Shown here: positions 7,308 through 16,642 of the stretch, in pieces
Layout of the letters: every line of letters begins with the position of its first letter
How positions within the stretch are numbered: position 1 is the stretch's first letter
DNA from: a virus
Reading direction: 5' to 3' (one strand)
Virus record (IMG/VR): IMGVR_UViG_3300045019_000151
Span: 1-45,818 of that record
Length of the DNA: 45,818 nucleotides
The notes under the pieces: generated by a model
Database searches by the model: none
Told to the model about the DNA's origin: nothing
What the model saw: the letters and a program-made list of their open reading frames with translations, nothing else
Program-made: the position numbers and the translations under genes

Positions 7308-8177
7308 CTAAAAGGCCTGTGAGATTTCGATTTCCAGCTTGTTGACGTCGTGATATGCCAGCGCGGGGTCGCCGACTCGCTCGATCAGTGCCATGAATGA
7401 CTGTTTGTAGAGCGTCACCGCCGGCGCGTCAGAGTCGAAAATGAAAAAGATCGGCTTGGTGACGCCGTACTCCCGCACCAGCTCATAGAACTGTCCGTAG
7501 AGCTCATCGCCGCTTAGCCAGTCGAGCTGCATGCGGGTGTACAGATACTTCCGCTGCTTGTCCGCAAACTGGGGTCCACCGCGCAGCCTGGTCTTCGTCG
7601 ACGGATCGCGCGGGAATGGCGGAGTGCAGCCATAGCTGACGTTATAGGCCGGTGTGATCGACGGGGATGCCACGATCTGGCCGACGTCGACATAGCCATC
7701 CGGATTGCCGCTGAAATCGAAGCTGACTTCCAGATAGCGTCCGATGACCGGCTCCGGCGCGATGTATATCCACGGCGGCATGCGGCCGGCTGCCTGCTCA
7801 GGCGTCAACCTGCCGTCGGACCATTCGACTCGCCCCCATTCCAGCGCGCCCCACGGATAAACTTCTTGGAAGAACTTGATCGCGCCAGTGTCGAGCAGGA
7901 TGTCGGTCATCCCAGCATCGGTTGCCAGCCGCATACGCGCGGTGTCGCCGGGCTTCGCGTTATGGAACGGGATTGCCAGAATGCGCATGTCCCGCTCGGT
8001 ACCGAGATCGATCACGAACTTGGTGCTGGTCGGATCGACGCCAGGGTAGCGTGCCATTTCGCTCAAGACCTCGCCCTGCAGTAGATTCAGGTCCAGCCAT
8101 CCGGCACCGGTGACCGCCGGCGTGACCGTCACGGTCGGAAGCGTCCAGTTCGGATAGCAAAATTTCACGTTCGCCAT
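7308..8177 (-). CDS. Tail-tip protein
   Basis: A 289-residue protein in the position of the distal tail/tail-tip proteins, between the putative hub and the fibre. It is beta-rich with conserved-looking aromatic motifs (FIIDLG-type strand, VYPWGALEWGRVEWSDG, TKTRLRGGPQFADKQRKYLY). A C-terminal stretch describes an alpha/beta ending (SFMALIERVGDP). No transmembrane segment. The assignment rests on gene order and composition rather than a named domain. Confidence 0.65.
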   Translation of the reverse strand: MANVKFCYPNWTLPTVTVTPAVTGAGWLDLNLLQGEVLSEMARYPGVDPTSTKFVIDLGTERDMRILAIPFHNAKPGDTARMRLATDAGMTDILLDTGAIKFFQEVYPWGALEWGRVEWSDGRLTPEQAAGRMPPWIYIAPEPVIGRYLEVSFDFSGNPDGYVDVGQIVASPSITPAYNVSYGCTPPFPRDPSTKTRLRGGPQFADKQRKYLYTRMQLDWLSGDELYGQFYELVREYGVTKPIFFIFDSDAPAVTLYKQSFMALIERVGDPALAYHDVNKLEIEISQAF

Positions 8178-8178
8178 T

Positions 8179-9780
8179 TCATCCCCAGCATGTAATTTCT
8201 GTTTTGCCGGCCGCGCGATCGACCATGATTCCGGCCACTCGCATCAACCGGCCGTTGTCGTATTTCCAGCGTGGCAACTTGACGCGAACCACCGCGCCGA
8301 CACGGATCAGATCGATCTGCGCCGGCGAGAGCCATTGCGTGACCGGCGCCATATGCCGAGCCACTTTGTAAAGCGCGAGCTGGCCGTCGGCAAACGCTTG
8401 CGCCGCGACTTGGTCGGCGATGAGTGATGTCAGTTTCAGCTCCACCGCGTTTCGGTGCGCGGTCTTGACCGTCAGGTCTTCCGCCGGCGCGGCGCGATAT
8501 TCGTCCGCGAGCCAGGCGCGCGCCGCCAGCCCAGCGCGGCCGCCCGGCGCCCTGACAGGATCTGTGCCGCTGGTCTTGTCGCCGCCGAGCGCGGAATCCG
8601 GCTGAACGGTCCAATTTCGTCCGTATTGCAGCGTCACGCGGTACGCCGGCGCCACGTCGCCACTTCCAACCGGGTCGGAGATGTCCATCGACTCCATGCG
8701 CAGTGCGTTCAACTCTGCCACCGGCATGCCGCTCGGCGCGGACCACTGCACCAGGCGATGCACGCCGGACGGGTCGCCATACCAGGCCGCCGCCGCGCTG
8801 CTGGCCACCTCGGTCAGCGCCGCATCGGCCTGCGCCTCGTCGAACAGTGCAAACTCGATCTCCGCCGGCAGCGCCGCGTCCAGCGCCGCCACGTCCGCCG
8901 CCGATATCGACCCGCTCAAGACGCCGGTGAACAGCAGCAGCCGGCGCCAGACCTGCGCATGGGTCCGGTCAGCCGACGTGCCGTAAGCCGCATCGCACGT
9001 CAGCGCGCCGACTGGCGGGACGGTCAGCCGGAAATAGCATCCATCCGCTACCGTCGAGAAAACCCGGTATTGGCCGGATGCGGGCGCATTCGCAAGCATG
9101 TCGGCCATGGATGAATACGCTGCGCCGGCCGTGATTGGAACGCCGCGATCGCGCACCGCTGAGACCGCAACCGCCCCGGTGCCCGACGGTATCGATACAT
9201 GGAAGATCAGCTTCGACGTGTTGACCAGCACTGGCGACATGTTCGACGCCAGAGCCAGCACCAAAGGCTTCACCCGGCCCTTGATGTCCTCTACGCCCTC
9301 GACGCCGTTCGGCAGCACGTTATTCCCAGCATAGCGCGCCGTCTGCAGCGGCTTTGCCAGGGACGCGGCGAGATCCGCCGGCCGGAATGTAATGCGCCCC
9401 CAGTCGAACGAAGGCTGGCCGTCGCAAGTGCCGTTGATGACCGTGACGAACCCGCCCGGGTAAGCCGCGCCGCGCTCGCCGATCCGCTGGATGATGCTGC
9501 GGCCGTCGAATGCCCAATTGATCAGCTCGGCACCCAGCGCGCCGGAAGAGTCATCGATGACGATCTCCCCCGGCGTGATATGCCCGTACTGCCCCGGCCG
9601 CGTGAACGCATCTACCCGCGACCAGCCCGGATCCACCAGCAGCGGCCGGTAAAGCGCGCTGGCCGGCGTCTCAGTCGGACGCAGCCGGTACGCAAGCCCA
9701 TCACATACCCGCAGCGTCTTTTCCTGCCCGGTCACCTTGTCGTAACCGGTGATTTCCACCAGAACAATTTGCTCTGTCAT
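8179..9780 (-). CDS. Tail protein, probable tail-tip/hub component
   Basis: A 533-residue protein coded directly after the tape measure, overlapping it by 4 bp; this is the usual position of distal tail and hub proteins. It begins MTEQIVLVEITGYDKVTGQE and has a strand-rich N-terminal half (GHITPGEIVIDDSSGALGAE), then a long alpha/beta central region (FTGVLSGSISAADVAALDAA). The C-terminus (MAPVTQWLSPAQIDLIRVGA, then MRVAGIMVDRAAGKTEITCW) looks like the beta-barrel end of such hub proteins. The precise role cannot be fixed from sequence alone. Confidence 0.7.
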   Translation of the reverse strand: MTEQIVLVEITGYDKVTGQEKTLRVCDGLAYRLRPTETPASALYRPLLVDPGWSRVDAFTRPGQYGHITPGEIVIDDSSGALGAELINWAFDGRSIIQRIGERGAAYPGGFVTVINGTCDGQPSFDWGRITFRPADLAASLAKPLQTARYAGNNVLPNGVEGVEDIKGRVKPLVLALASNMSPVLVNTSKLIFHVSIPSGTGAVAVSAVRDRGVPITAGAAYSSMADMLANAPASGQYRVFSTVADGCYFRLTVPPVGALTCDAAYGTSADRTHAQVWRRLLLFTGVLSGSISAADVAALDAALPAEIEFALFDEAQADAALTEVASSAAAAWYGDPSGVHRLVQWSAPSGMPVAELNALRMESMDISDPVGSGDVAPAYRVTLQYGRNWTVQPDSALGGDKTSGTDPVRAPGGRAGLAARAWLADEYRAAPAEDLTVKTAHRNAVELKLTSLIADQVAAQAFADGQLALYKVARHMAPVTQWLSPAQIDLIRVGAVVRVKLPRWKYDNGRLMRVAGIMVDRAAGKTEITCWG

Positions 9781-12700
9781 GCAGTCACCGCCTTTGAAAT
9801 TGCATGGGTTAAATGCTGCTTCAGGCTGCGCATGTCATCGCTCGACACCTGCTTGCCGTCCCTGACCTCGGCAATCAGGGTTTCGAGCAGCGCATTTTGC
9901 TCCCGCACTGCTTGTGTATTCGCCTTGATTTCCTCAGCGGTGCGTTCTTTTCCAGCATCCTCGGCACGCGCCTGGGCGGCGGTCTTGACACGCTCATCCT
10001 TGTGCAAAATTGCCTTGTAGCCGTCGAATGGCACACGATCCAATCCGTCCGCATGCGAACCATCGACACCCATGGCGGCATAGATCATCTGCGCGGCGCG
10101 CGCCCCGAATGCATAGCTGCCTTCCAGCCGCTGCTGCGCTTCGAAGATCGCGCCATCCAGGCGACCGAGAACCATGTTGAAATCCGCCACATAGTTCTCG
10201 CCGCTGCCGTAATAAGCCCGGGAGGCTTCGAGGAAAGCCCGGGCGGCGCCCTGCACGTCGTCACCGCTCGCATTGATCAGCGCGGACTGGGCCCGGACAT
10301 ACTGCTGTTCCGGAGACAGCGCAGATAGCTGCTTGTCGAGCAACAGCGATGCCTTGAAGTCATTGATCGAATCAATGAACGTCCGCGTCGATTCCTCCGC
10401 TTGCTGCATTGCGTTGGTCAGCGCTGTACCGAAATCCGCCCAGACCCGATTCTGCTCATCGACGATCGACGCCGTCTCGGATGCGCGCTGTACGGACTTC
10501 GATTCGACCTGCGCCATGAATGCGTTATGGTCGGCCAGCGCCTGGGATGCGACTTCCGCCGCCGAAGCTTCGTCCTGCAATGCATAGATGCGCTGCTGAA
10601 GCGGCCGAAGCGATTCGTCCATGCCGTTAAGCTCGATCTGCCGGCGCGCGGCCAAGGCACCAGCAGCATCGCCTTGCAGCTCCATGATTACGATTTCAAG
10701 GTCGCTGCGCTGGCTGGCGATCTGAATCGCCTTTTCTGCCGCTTTCTGCGCCGCCAGCTCCGTGAAATTCGCCACCTGCAGGAACGCCGGCGCGATGTTC
10801 ATGAGCTGCGCATACAGCATTGCACCCGACTCAGTGCTGAGGTCGAGACCTTGTACCAGCGCCTTAAACTCGTCTTTTGTATCAACGCCAGCATGGCCAA
10901 GGTCAGCCATCACGCGCTCGACCTCCGCGATCGCCGGCGCCATCTGCTCCGCTTCGGTCAGGAAGTTTTGCGTGAAGAACGCCGTTTTCGACTGCAGGGC
11001 ATCGATGCCGCCGGCCAGGCTGATAAGCCGCTCCCGCGCCTCGTACGAAGCCACGCCGACCGCACCGAATGCCGTGGCCGTGTCCTGCCCAAGCATCCGC
11101 GCGATCTCGTTCGTGCTGGCAAACGTCATCGCCAGGCGATTGAATGCCGCTGTGAACGACTCACCCTCGCGCCGCGAGTTGTTGAACGTGTCCATCGTGA
11201 CGGACCCGCCACCGAACAAATCGCCGAACAATTTATTGTTGTTCGCCGCGTCGTCGGCCAGCTGCTTGCGCACGTTGAAGATGCCAGCCACCTCGACCGC
11301 CATCTGATCCGCCGTCCCTTTGAATCCGGCCACGAAGTTATGCATGACTGGGTCAATTGCATCGATCGCGTCGGTGACGCGCGCGAGAAAGACCGTTGTC
11401 AGCCCGGCAGATGGATCATTACCTTCGGCGCCAGTCTCGGCGGTGTGCTGCCGACCGGTGACGTAGTTTTTCACCTTCTCGATTTCCAGCGTGGACAGGC
11501 TTTCCGCAATCGCGTTATCCATGCTTTCGATGGATTTCACAAATGCCTCCACAACTGGCTGGCGCGGATCCATCCAGAATGTTTCCCGAACGCCGAAACT
11601 GCCAAAGGCCGAATTGGCAGTCGGACCGATATATGCGTCGTCTTTGCCTTCGTTGCCGCGGCGGTTGATGCTGATGTTTCCCGCCTGGTTATTCGACGCA
11701 AACTGCAGCGTCGTATGTTCCTCGGGACCGTCTTGCATACCGCCGAGGATGGCCAGTCCAGCAATCGCCGCCCAGCCCCATGGACCGAGCGCGCCAAGGG
11801 CGGCCGTTGCGCCAGAGCCGGCGCCCGCCAGCGTGTCCGCTGTGGCTGCACCGGTGATCGCACCGCCGGCGGCGACGGTTCCGGCACCAGCGGCCAAGCC
11901 ACCCAGTGCGCCATATTTTTGCCCCACGTTGTAAGCCGTCAGGCCACCAACCGCGACCGGGATATATCCCCCGAGAGCAGGCGCGCTGCCGTTCGCTGCC
12001 ATTGCCGCCTGAGTGGATGCCTCATAGGCGGCGCCAGCAGAGCCGATGCCTTCATATGCGGCAATGCCGGCCTCGTATAGGTTCGAGCCATAGTTGCCAT
12101 AACCAAGCATCTGGCCGGTCTCGGCAATCCGGCTCATGTAACTCGATGCATTGAACATGTTATAGGCGGTGTTCGCCGTGCCTGCCATGTTCAACATGCT
12201 GCCAGCACTCGATTGTCCTGTGACGGCGCCCGTGATCTGGCCGGCGATCGGTGCGAGAATGCCCTGGATGGTCGGGCGCAGAATCATGGTCTTGAACAGA
12301 TTCTCGACTGTGTCCGCAAAATTCCTGGCGAACCCTTTGCCATCCTCAAAACCACGCATCAGGGAGTCGGTCAGCGCCCGATTAATCTCGTCGCTATCCT
12401 TCCTCCACTGCTCCAGGAATGCCTTTGTCTCAATACCAGCGCGCGCCTCCGCCGCTGCTGCATTAGCTTTTGCAATGAGCATTTCCTGCTGCGCCGACGA
12501 TAAACCACTTTCCTGAATCTTCAGAATCTCACGTCGCAGCGCCAATTCAACCTGATACTGCCCCAGAGCGACATTGCGTGCATATTCCGTCTGGCCAAGC
12601 AGGCTTACTTCGTATTCCGTCAGGGCGTTTGATTCTTTGATCCCCTTCGCGTATTCATTGACGCCACTCAGCGCACCGTTCCACGCGCTCAGCCTGTCGG

Positions 12701-14084
12701 CGACATCCTTTGCGTAGTCAGAGGCAAGCTCCTCCTGGGCTTTGATCAGATCCTCGATTGCCGTCTTTTCAGCATCGATCCCTTTCTTGACTGCGGGCTG
12801 TTTTGCCAGCAGATCGGCTTGCGCTTTGACCAGATCATCGGTAGAGAGCTTGCCAGAGGCATAGATGCGGCTAAGTCGATTCCATTCCTCAGCGAAGGAA
12901 CCAGAAAGCCCTGCAATTTCAGCGAGCATTTTTGCCTGCTCTTCCAGCTCCTTCTGCGCCGCTTCTGCTGCCTTCTTCGCAGCATCGGCAGCGGCCTTTG
13001 CGGCTTTTTCGCCATCGACGAAAGCCCGAACTCGCGCAGCGTTGGCGGCTGCCGCCTTGGCCGCCTGGCGCGCAATCTCTGGATCCACTTCGGGCTTTGG
13101 TTCGGCTGCCTTTTGACCAGCCTCCATGATCCGCTTTTCCCAGGCGTCAAACTCCTTGCGCGCAGTCTCGGCGTCCTTTTTCATCATCTGGCCGATCTCT
13201 GCAAAGCCTTTGAAATCAGCGCGTGCCAGCGCCGAAATTTGCGCAGCGATACCACCGATTTCCGTACCCACTCCTTTCAGCACATAACTGACGTTGCCAC
13301 CGATAACAATAAGCGCTCGCAATGTCTCCGTAAGCGGATTGAACGATGAGGTCAGCCCCTCAGTCTTATTTGCGGATTCCAGCATTTCCGCAGTAAGTGC
13401 GTTGAGCAAGGGAAGCAAATCGCCCGAAACGCGCGTGGTCAGTCCTCCAAGAATGGCGCGCATTTCATCGACACGGTCATTAAATTCACCAGACTTTTCA
13501 ACCATCTCGTCCGTGACGCCAGACAGCTGCTTGCCGCGTTCGATCATCTCGCCGATTTTCTCCCCACCTTCAGAGAGCAGCGGGGCTAACGACTCCCACG
13601 ATTTGCCGAGCGCCTCCGCGCCGAAGGCTGCACGAAGCTGAGGATCTTGGATCTGCGCAAAGACATCGGACAATTGCTTGAACGCTTCAAGGGGCTCGGA
13701 AGCAGTCACGCCAATCTTTGCAAACTTTTCGGCGTTCTGTCCCATCTCCACAGCCAGTTTATTGACCGCCTTGGCAGCGGTATCAAGATCTGTCCCGGAA
13801 AGTTGTGCCGCCCATTTCAGACCGGAGAGGGTTTCGACCGCAAGGTTTGCCGTTTTACTCAAATCGGCCAAGCCATCAGCGGCATCAATGGAGCTGCGGA
13901 TAAGTCCTGCAAACATGCCAGCGGTGGCAATTCCGCCAAGCATGCCCAGCGCGGCCTTTGTCGCCTCAACACTTTTGTCGATCGCCGCCATCGCGCCGCC
14001 GACAACAGCCTTGGCGTCATCCATGTCCTTTTTCAAACGAGCGATATCCGCCATCAACTGAATTTCAAGTTCACCGGCAATCAT
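9777..14084 (-). CDS. Tail length tape measure protein
   Basis: At 1435 residues this is the longest phage gene, lying between the tail assembly chaperones and the tail-tip genes as is standard. Long helical, alanine- and lysine-rich stretches (about residues 340-420) are typical of tape measures. A glycine/alanine-rich hydrophobic stretch (about 660-800; for example LGGLAAGAGTVAAGGAITGA) is the probable membrane-inserting part during DNA entry. The N-terminus MIAGELEIQLMADIARLKKD and the ADGLADLSKTANLAVETLSG segment match the usual start. Roughly 1.5 angstrom per residue predicts a tail of about 200 nm (rule of thumb). It starts in an ATGA overlap with the GT reading frame. Confidence 0.92.
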   Translation of the reverse strand: MIAGELEIQLMADIARLKKDMDDAKAVVGGAMAAIDKSVEATKAALGMLGGIATAGMFAGLIRSSIDAADGLADLSKTANLAVETLSGLKWAAQLSGTDLDTAAKAVNKLAVEMGQNAEKFAKIGVTASEPLEAFKQLSDVFAQIQDPQLRAAFGAEALGKSWESLAPLLSEGGEKIGEMIERGKQLSGVTDEMVEKSGEFNDRVDEMRAILGGLTTRVSGDLLPLLNALTAEMLESANKTEGLTSSFNPLTETLRALIVIGGNVSYVLKGVGTEIGGIAAQISALARADFKGFAEIGQMMKKDAETARKEFDAWEKRIMEAGQKAAEPKPEVDPEIARQAAKAAAANAARVRAFVDGEKAAKAAADAAKKAAEAAQKELEEQAKMLAEIAGLSGSFAEEWNRLSRIYASGKLSTDDLVKAQADLLAKQPAVKKGIDAEKTAIEDLIKAQEELASDYAKDVADRLSAWNGALSGVNEYAKGIKESNALTEYEVSLLGQTEYARNVALGQYQVELALRREILKIQESGLSSAQQEMLIAKANAAAAEARAGIETKAFLEQWRKDSDEINRALTDSLMRGFEDGKGFARNFADTVENLFKTMILRPTIQGILAPIAGQITGAVTGQSSAGSMLNMAGTANTAYNMFNASSYMSRIAETGQMLGYGNYGSNLYEAGIAAYEGIGSAGAAYEASTQAAMAANGSAPALGGYIPVAVGGLTAYNVGQKYGALGGLAAGAGTVAAGGAITGAATADTLAGAGSGATAALGALGPWGWAAIAGLAILGGMQDGPEEHTTLQFASNNQAGNISINRRGNEGKDDAYIGPTANSAFGSFGVRETFWMDPRQPVVEAFVKSIESMDNAIAESLSTLEIEKVKNYVTGRQHTAETGAEGNDPSAGLTTVFLARVTDAIDAIDPVMHNFVAGFKGTADQMAVEVAGIFNVRKQLADDAANNNKLFGDLFGGGSVTMDTFNNSRREGESFTAAFNRLAMTFASTNEIARMLGQDTATAFGAVGVASYEARERLISLAGGIDALQSKTAFFTQNFLTEAEQMAPAIAEVERVMADLGHAGVDTKDEFKALVQGLDLSTESGAMLYAQLMNIAPAFLQVANFTELAAQKAAEKAIQIASQRSDLEIVIMELQGDAAGALAARRQIELNGMDESLRPLQQRIYALQDEASAAEVASQALADHNAFMAQVESKSVQRASETASIVDEQNRVWADFGTALTNAMQQAEESTRTFIDSINDFKASLLLDKQLSALSPEQQYVRAQSALINASGDDVQGAARAFLEASRAYYGSGENYVADFNMVLGRLDGAIFEAQQRLEGSYAFGARAAQMIYAAMGVDGSHADGLDRVPFDGYKAILHKDERVKTAAQARAEDAGKERTAEEIKANTQAVREQNALLETLIAEVRDGKQVSSDDMRSLKQHLTHAISKAVTA

Positions 14085-14434
14085 TGTTTTTCCTTATGCA
14101 TGACGTCCACTTCAATGCGGTCGAACATCGCGATCATTTCCAGCTCCCACGGCGTCAGGCGCGCCCCATGATTGAACTGCCAAGCCTGAATCTCTTGCTG
14201 GCTGATCTGGCCGGGGCCATTGATCCCGGGCTGGCGCGCCAGGCTCTGAAAAATTGTCCAGAGCTCCTTTCCTTGTTTCGGCCATTCGAAGGTCAGGCGC
14301 GGGTCCACGCGGCCGGTGCTTTGCGCCAGTCGTTGGAGGTGAGTCCGCAGACTGGCGCCATCGCCTTGCCGTGCCCGCAGGGAAAGCTCGATGCGCGCGG
14401 CCTCCGCTATGCTTTCGCGGAGGCCGCGATAAAA
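14081..14434 (-). CDS. Tail assembly chaperone T extension, read by -1 frameshift
   Basis: An open frame without its own ribosome site that overlaps the end of the upstream chaperone gene in the -1 frame and runs to the start of the tape measure. Shifting at the T5 run (14431-14435) joins 141 residues of the G-like protein to 116 residues of this frame, giving a fusion of about 257 residues. The T part contains RGLRESIAEAARIELSLRAR and LTPWELEMIAMFDRIEVDVM. In lambda the G and GT proteins coat the tape measure during tail assembly; the same arrangement is inferred here. Confidence 0.8.
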   Translation of the reverse strand, partial: FYRGLRESIAEAARIELSLRARQGDGASLRTHLQRLAQSTGRVDPRLTFEWPKQGKELWTIFQSLARQPGINGPGQISQQEIQAWQFNHGARLTPWELEMIAMFDRIEVDVMHKEKQ

Positions 14435-14437
14435 AGC
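14396..14437 (-). other. Programmed -1 ribosomal frameshift signal
   Basis: On the minus strand, GCTTTTTAT (0-frame codons CTT TTT ATC) is followed at once by a perfect 12-bp stem: CGCGGCCTCCGC (14428-14417) pairs with GCGGAGGCCGCG (14407-14396) around a 9-nt loop. The TAG stop of the 0 frame spans the loop edge (14409-14407). Slippage of the Phe tRNA by one base on the T run gives the -1 frame TAT CGC. Seen directly; frameshifting is inferred from the location in the chaperone genes. Confidence 0.85.
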
Positions 14438-14853
14438 TCGTTCTTGTTGATGGCTTCCAGCGCCTGAGCACGGACCCAACGCTTTTTCGGGTCGGTGTAC
14501 AGCTTGCGCGCCGCCGCAGGCGAGAATTCGAGCGGTTTGCCGCCCTGAGTTAGGTTCCAGCCCAGTGTCGCGGCGACCAGATAATCGGTCTGATCCTCGA
14601 TATCCTCAACCGGATCTCTGGTCGGCATCTTGCCGGTGGCGTTGAACTCGGCACGGAGCCGGCGAGTGCGGGCAAGATCAAGATTTTTACGTGCCGGATG
14701 TTCCGCGCTGGCCAGCGTGATGGTCGAAGTCGTTTTTGCCTTGGTCTTGGGATGCAGCAATACCAATTCGGCGGTTGCCAAGTCCTCGAAATCGTCGAGG
14801 TCCAGGGATTCGATCAGCGCACCCATCAGCGGGGGCATTTCAGCAGTGTTCAT
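14407..14853 (-). CDS. Tail assembly chaperone (G-like)
   Basis: A 148-residue protein located between the tail tube and tape measure genes, the standard place for lambda G-type chaperones. It begins MNTAEMPPLMGALIESLDLD; the start at 14853 has AAGGAA seven bases upstream. An in-frame upstream extension to 14928 is less likely because it lacks a ribosome site. A conserved-looking basic/acidic region (ADLVLLHPKTKAKTT-like, residues about 24-40) and a C-terminal KKRWVRAQALEAINKNELF precede the frameshift site. It is expected to be made in excess over the GT fusion. Confidence 0.8.
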   Translation of the reverse strand: MNTAEMPPLMGALIESLDLDDFEDLATAELVLLHPKTKAKTTSTITLASAEHPARKNLDLARTRRLRAEFNATGKMPTRDPVEDIEDQTDYLVAATLGWNLTQGGKPLEFSPAAARKLYTDPKKRWVRAQALEAINKNELFIAASAKA

Positions 14854-14948
14854 ATACTTTCCTTCGCGGTGGAGATAAAAATTGCCCGTGCGCGCCGCCG
14901 CTCCCCGCGAAAGGGAAGACGGCGACACGTCGGTGCCTGGTTGCAGAA

Positions 14949-16160
14949 TTACGCCTGCGAGTCTTGAATCTGGATGGTGGTCTTTTCGGTCGCGGTGCCA
15001 GCGCCGCCAGCCGAGTTCAGCAAGGCCTGAAACTGGAACGTCTGCACGATGCCGGTCTCGCCATCGCTCTTGTCCGCGGTGCCCAGCTTGATGCGCGGCA
15101 GGCCGATGGCGACAAAATCAGCGGCGGCGGTGTTATCTGCGGTAAAGACGGCATACAGGTCGATCTCTGATTCGTTGATAAACGCATCACGCAGTGCCAC
15201 GCTATCAAAGTAAGCAGTGAATTGACCGGTTACCACGACACGACCGGGAAACTGTTGCGCAATGGTGTTCGAACCGACGGTCGGATCTCCGGTCTGCGGC
15301 GAGGCAATCTGCAGGCTCAACCCGGTCAGGCTGACGATCGTCGAGCCGTTCATCCGCGCCACGCCATTAACAGCAGCCAGCGCACCGGTCGCAGTCAATG
15401 CCGTCGGGTTGGTGAAGTACTGTGCTGATGCCGTTTCGAGATCTTTGCCGGTGAAGCTGGTATTGATCGTTGCCAGACCGGTAGGCGGCAGCTCGATCGC
15501 AATGTTTGTCGGCTTGCAGCCTGTAAAGACCTCCGACTGACCATTCGCCGGGAAGAAATGCTCGATCGAGAACGATTTGTCAGTGTGGCCAGTTTGTGGG
15601 ACGAACGTCTTTTTCCCGGCAACGGTCACGCTCGACGATGCAATCGGACCTTCCGCAGTCATTCCGCTGGCATTCAGGACCATCACAGTCGCAACGGTAG
15701 CCGTCAGAGCCACGACCATCAGGTTTTTCGCGCTGTTATTGGCATTCATGCCAGCAGCAGCCAAGCGGATCACATCGCCGATCTTAACGCCATCGGTCAG
15801 GAAGCTGCCGGCAGCGCGGGTGACCGTGTAAGTCGGGCCGGTGCCAGCAATCGTCAAGCTTGCGCCGGTGATCGGTGTCACCGCGGCGAAGTCACGCTTG
15901 AGCGCGGCGGCGATGAAATCCGCATAGGTTTTTGCGGACAGCTCCCCATTGATCGCGCCATTCACGCGGCGCACGCCATGGCGGAAATCCTGCAGCTGCA
16001 GGTCAGGGCGGACCTCATTCGACTGATAGGTGTCCTTTCTCAAGTCGAGCGTGCTCGTGACGCGACGCAGCGCCTGGGCAGCGGCAGCTGCTGGCTTTGT
16101 ACCATAGCCGGTCTCCACCTTATAGGACACCTGCTTAAATAGGCCATTTTCGGTAGGCAT
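14949..16160 (-). CDS. Major tail tube protein
   Basis: A 403-residue protein preceding the tail chaperones. The N-terminus MPTENGLFKQVSYKVETGYG and VTSTLDLRKDTYQSNEVRPD (residues 34-53) are typical of the TTP family that begins with a strand pairing to the next ring, and the body is beta-rich with serine/threonine/glycine loops. Its order (head completion, tail terminator, tube, chaperones, tape measure) is the canonical siphovirus order. About 400 residues is longer than the lambda tube protein (246), suggesting an extra decorating domain at residues about 100-200. Confidence 0.85.
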   Translation of the reverse strand: MPTENGLFKQVSYKVETGYGTKPAAAAAQALRRVTSTLDLRKDTYQSNEVRPDLQLQDFRHGVRRVNGAINGELSAKTYADFIAAALKRDFAAVTPITGASLTIAGTGPTYTVTRAAGSFLTDGVKIGDVIRLAAAGMNANNSAKNLMVVALTATVATVMVLNASGMTAEGPIASSSVTVAGKKTFVPQTGHTDKSFSIEHFFPANGQSEVFTGCKPTNIAIELPPTGLATINTSFTGKDLETASAQYFTNPTALTATGALAAVNGVARMNGSTIVSLTGLSLQIASPQTGDPTVGSNTIAQQFPGRVVVTGQFTAYFDSVALRDAFINESEIDLYAVFTADNTAAADFVAIGLPRIKLGTADKSDGETGIVQTFQFQALLNSAGGAGTATEKTTIQIQDSQA

Positions 16161-16177
16161 AATTACCTTTCATGAAA

Positions 16178-16214
16178 TAAAAAACCCGCCAGCAAAGTGC
16201 GAGGCGGGCGGGTT
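16178..16214 (-). terminator. Rho-independent terminator upstream of the tail tube gene
   Basis: On the minus strand AACCCGCC and GGCGGGTT flank a long internal loop (with a second possible CCGCCTCGC pairing) and are followed by T residues. It lies between the tail-completion and tail-tube genes, suggesting the tube gene is transcribed partly from its own start or through antitermination. Confidence 0.65.
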
Positions 16215-16231
16215 GAAAAACTGGTGAAGGC

Positions 16232-16642
16232 TCAGGTGTTCGGCTCGTAATACAGCACCTTGAAATCGATCGTTTTCATGTGCAGACCAAGATCGGTGTC
16301 CTCCATGTCAGGACCGACAATGTCGCGTGAGATCTTGGCCACGGACACGCCGGCAACCATGCCGCGTTGGTAGTTGCAAGCTCGTCGCACAACATCAAGC
16401 AGCGCTTCCTTGCTTGGATAATCTTTGGCCAGCACCGTTACCTGAATGCGGCCCGTCACCAACGTGGAACTCGCTTGCGCATTGTTAACCGTGGAGTGCT
16501 CAATGCGGCTGATCTCGGTGATGCCAAGCGCAGGCAATGCGGCCTTTTGCGGCACCGTGCCGGCATGGACACGATTTGCAACAAGGCTGATCACGATTGG
16601 ATTAGCGACAAGCACGGCGCGGATAATAGCGACTCCGTTCAT
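16232..16642 (-). CDS. Tail completion protein, DUF3168-like
   Basis: A 136-residue protein. VAIIRAVLVANPIVISLVAN at the N-terminus and the alternating strands (GRIQVTVLAKDYPSKEALLD, ISRDIVGPDMEDTDLGLHMK, ending FKVLYYEP) match the DUF3168/tail terminator family, which caps the tail at the head-proximal end. It is located between the HK97-gp10-like gene (4-bp overlap) and the tube gene, as expected. Confidence 0.8.
   Translation of the reverse strand: MNGVAIIRAVLVANPIVISLVANRVHAGTVPQKAALPALGITEISRIEHSTVNNAQASSTLVTGRIQVTVLAKDYPSKEALLDVVRRACNYQRGMVAGVSVAKISRDIVGPDMEDTDLGLHMKTIDFKVLYYEPNT

Noticed and set aside
10401-12080. Plus-strand frame of 559 codons
   Set aside because: Antisense shadow of the tape measure gene, arginine/histidine-rich with no domain.
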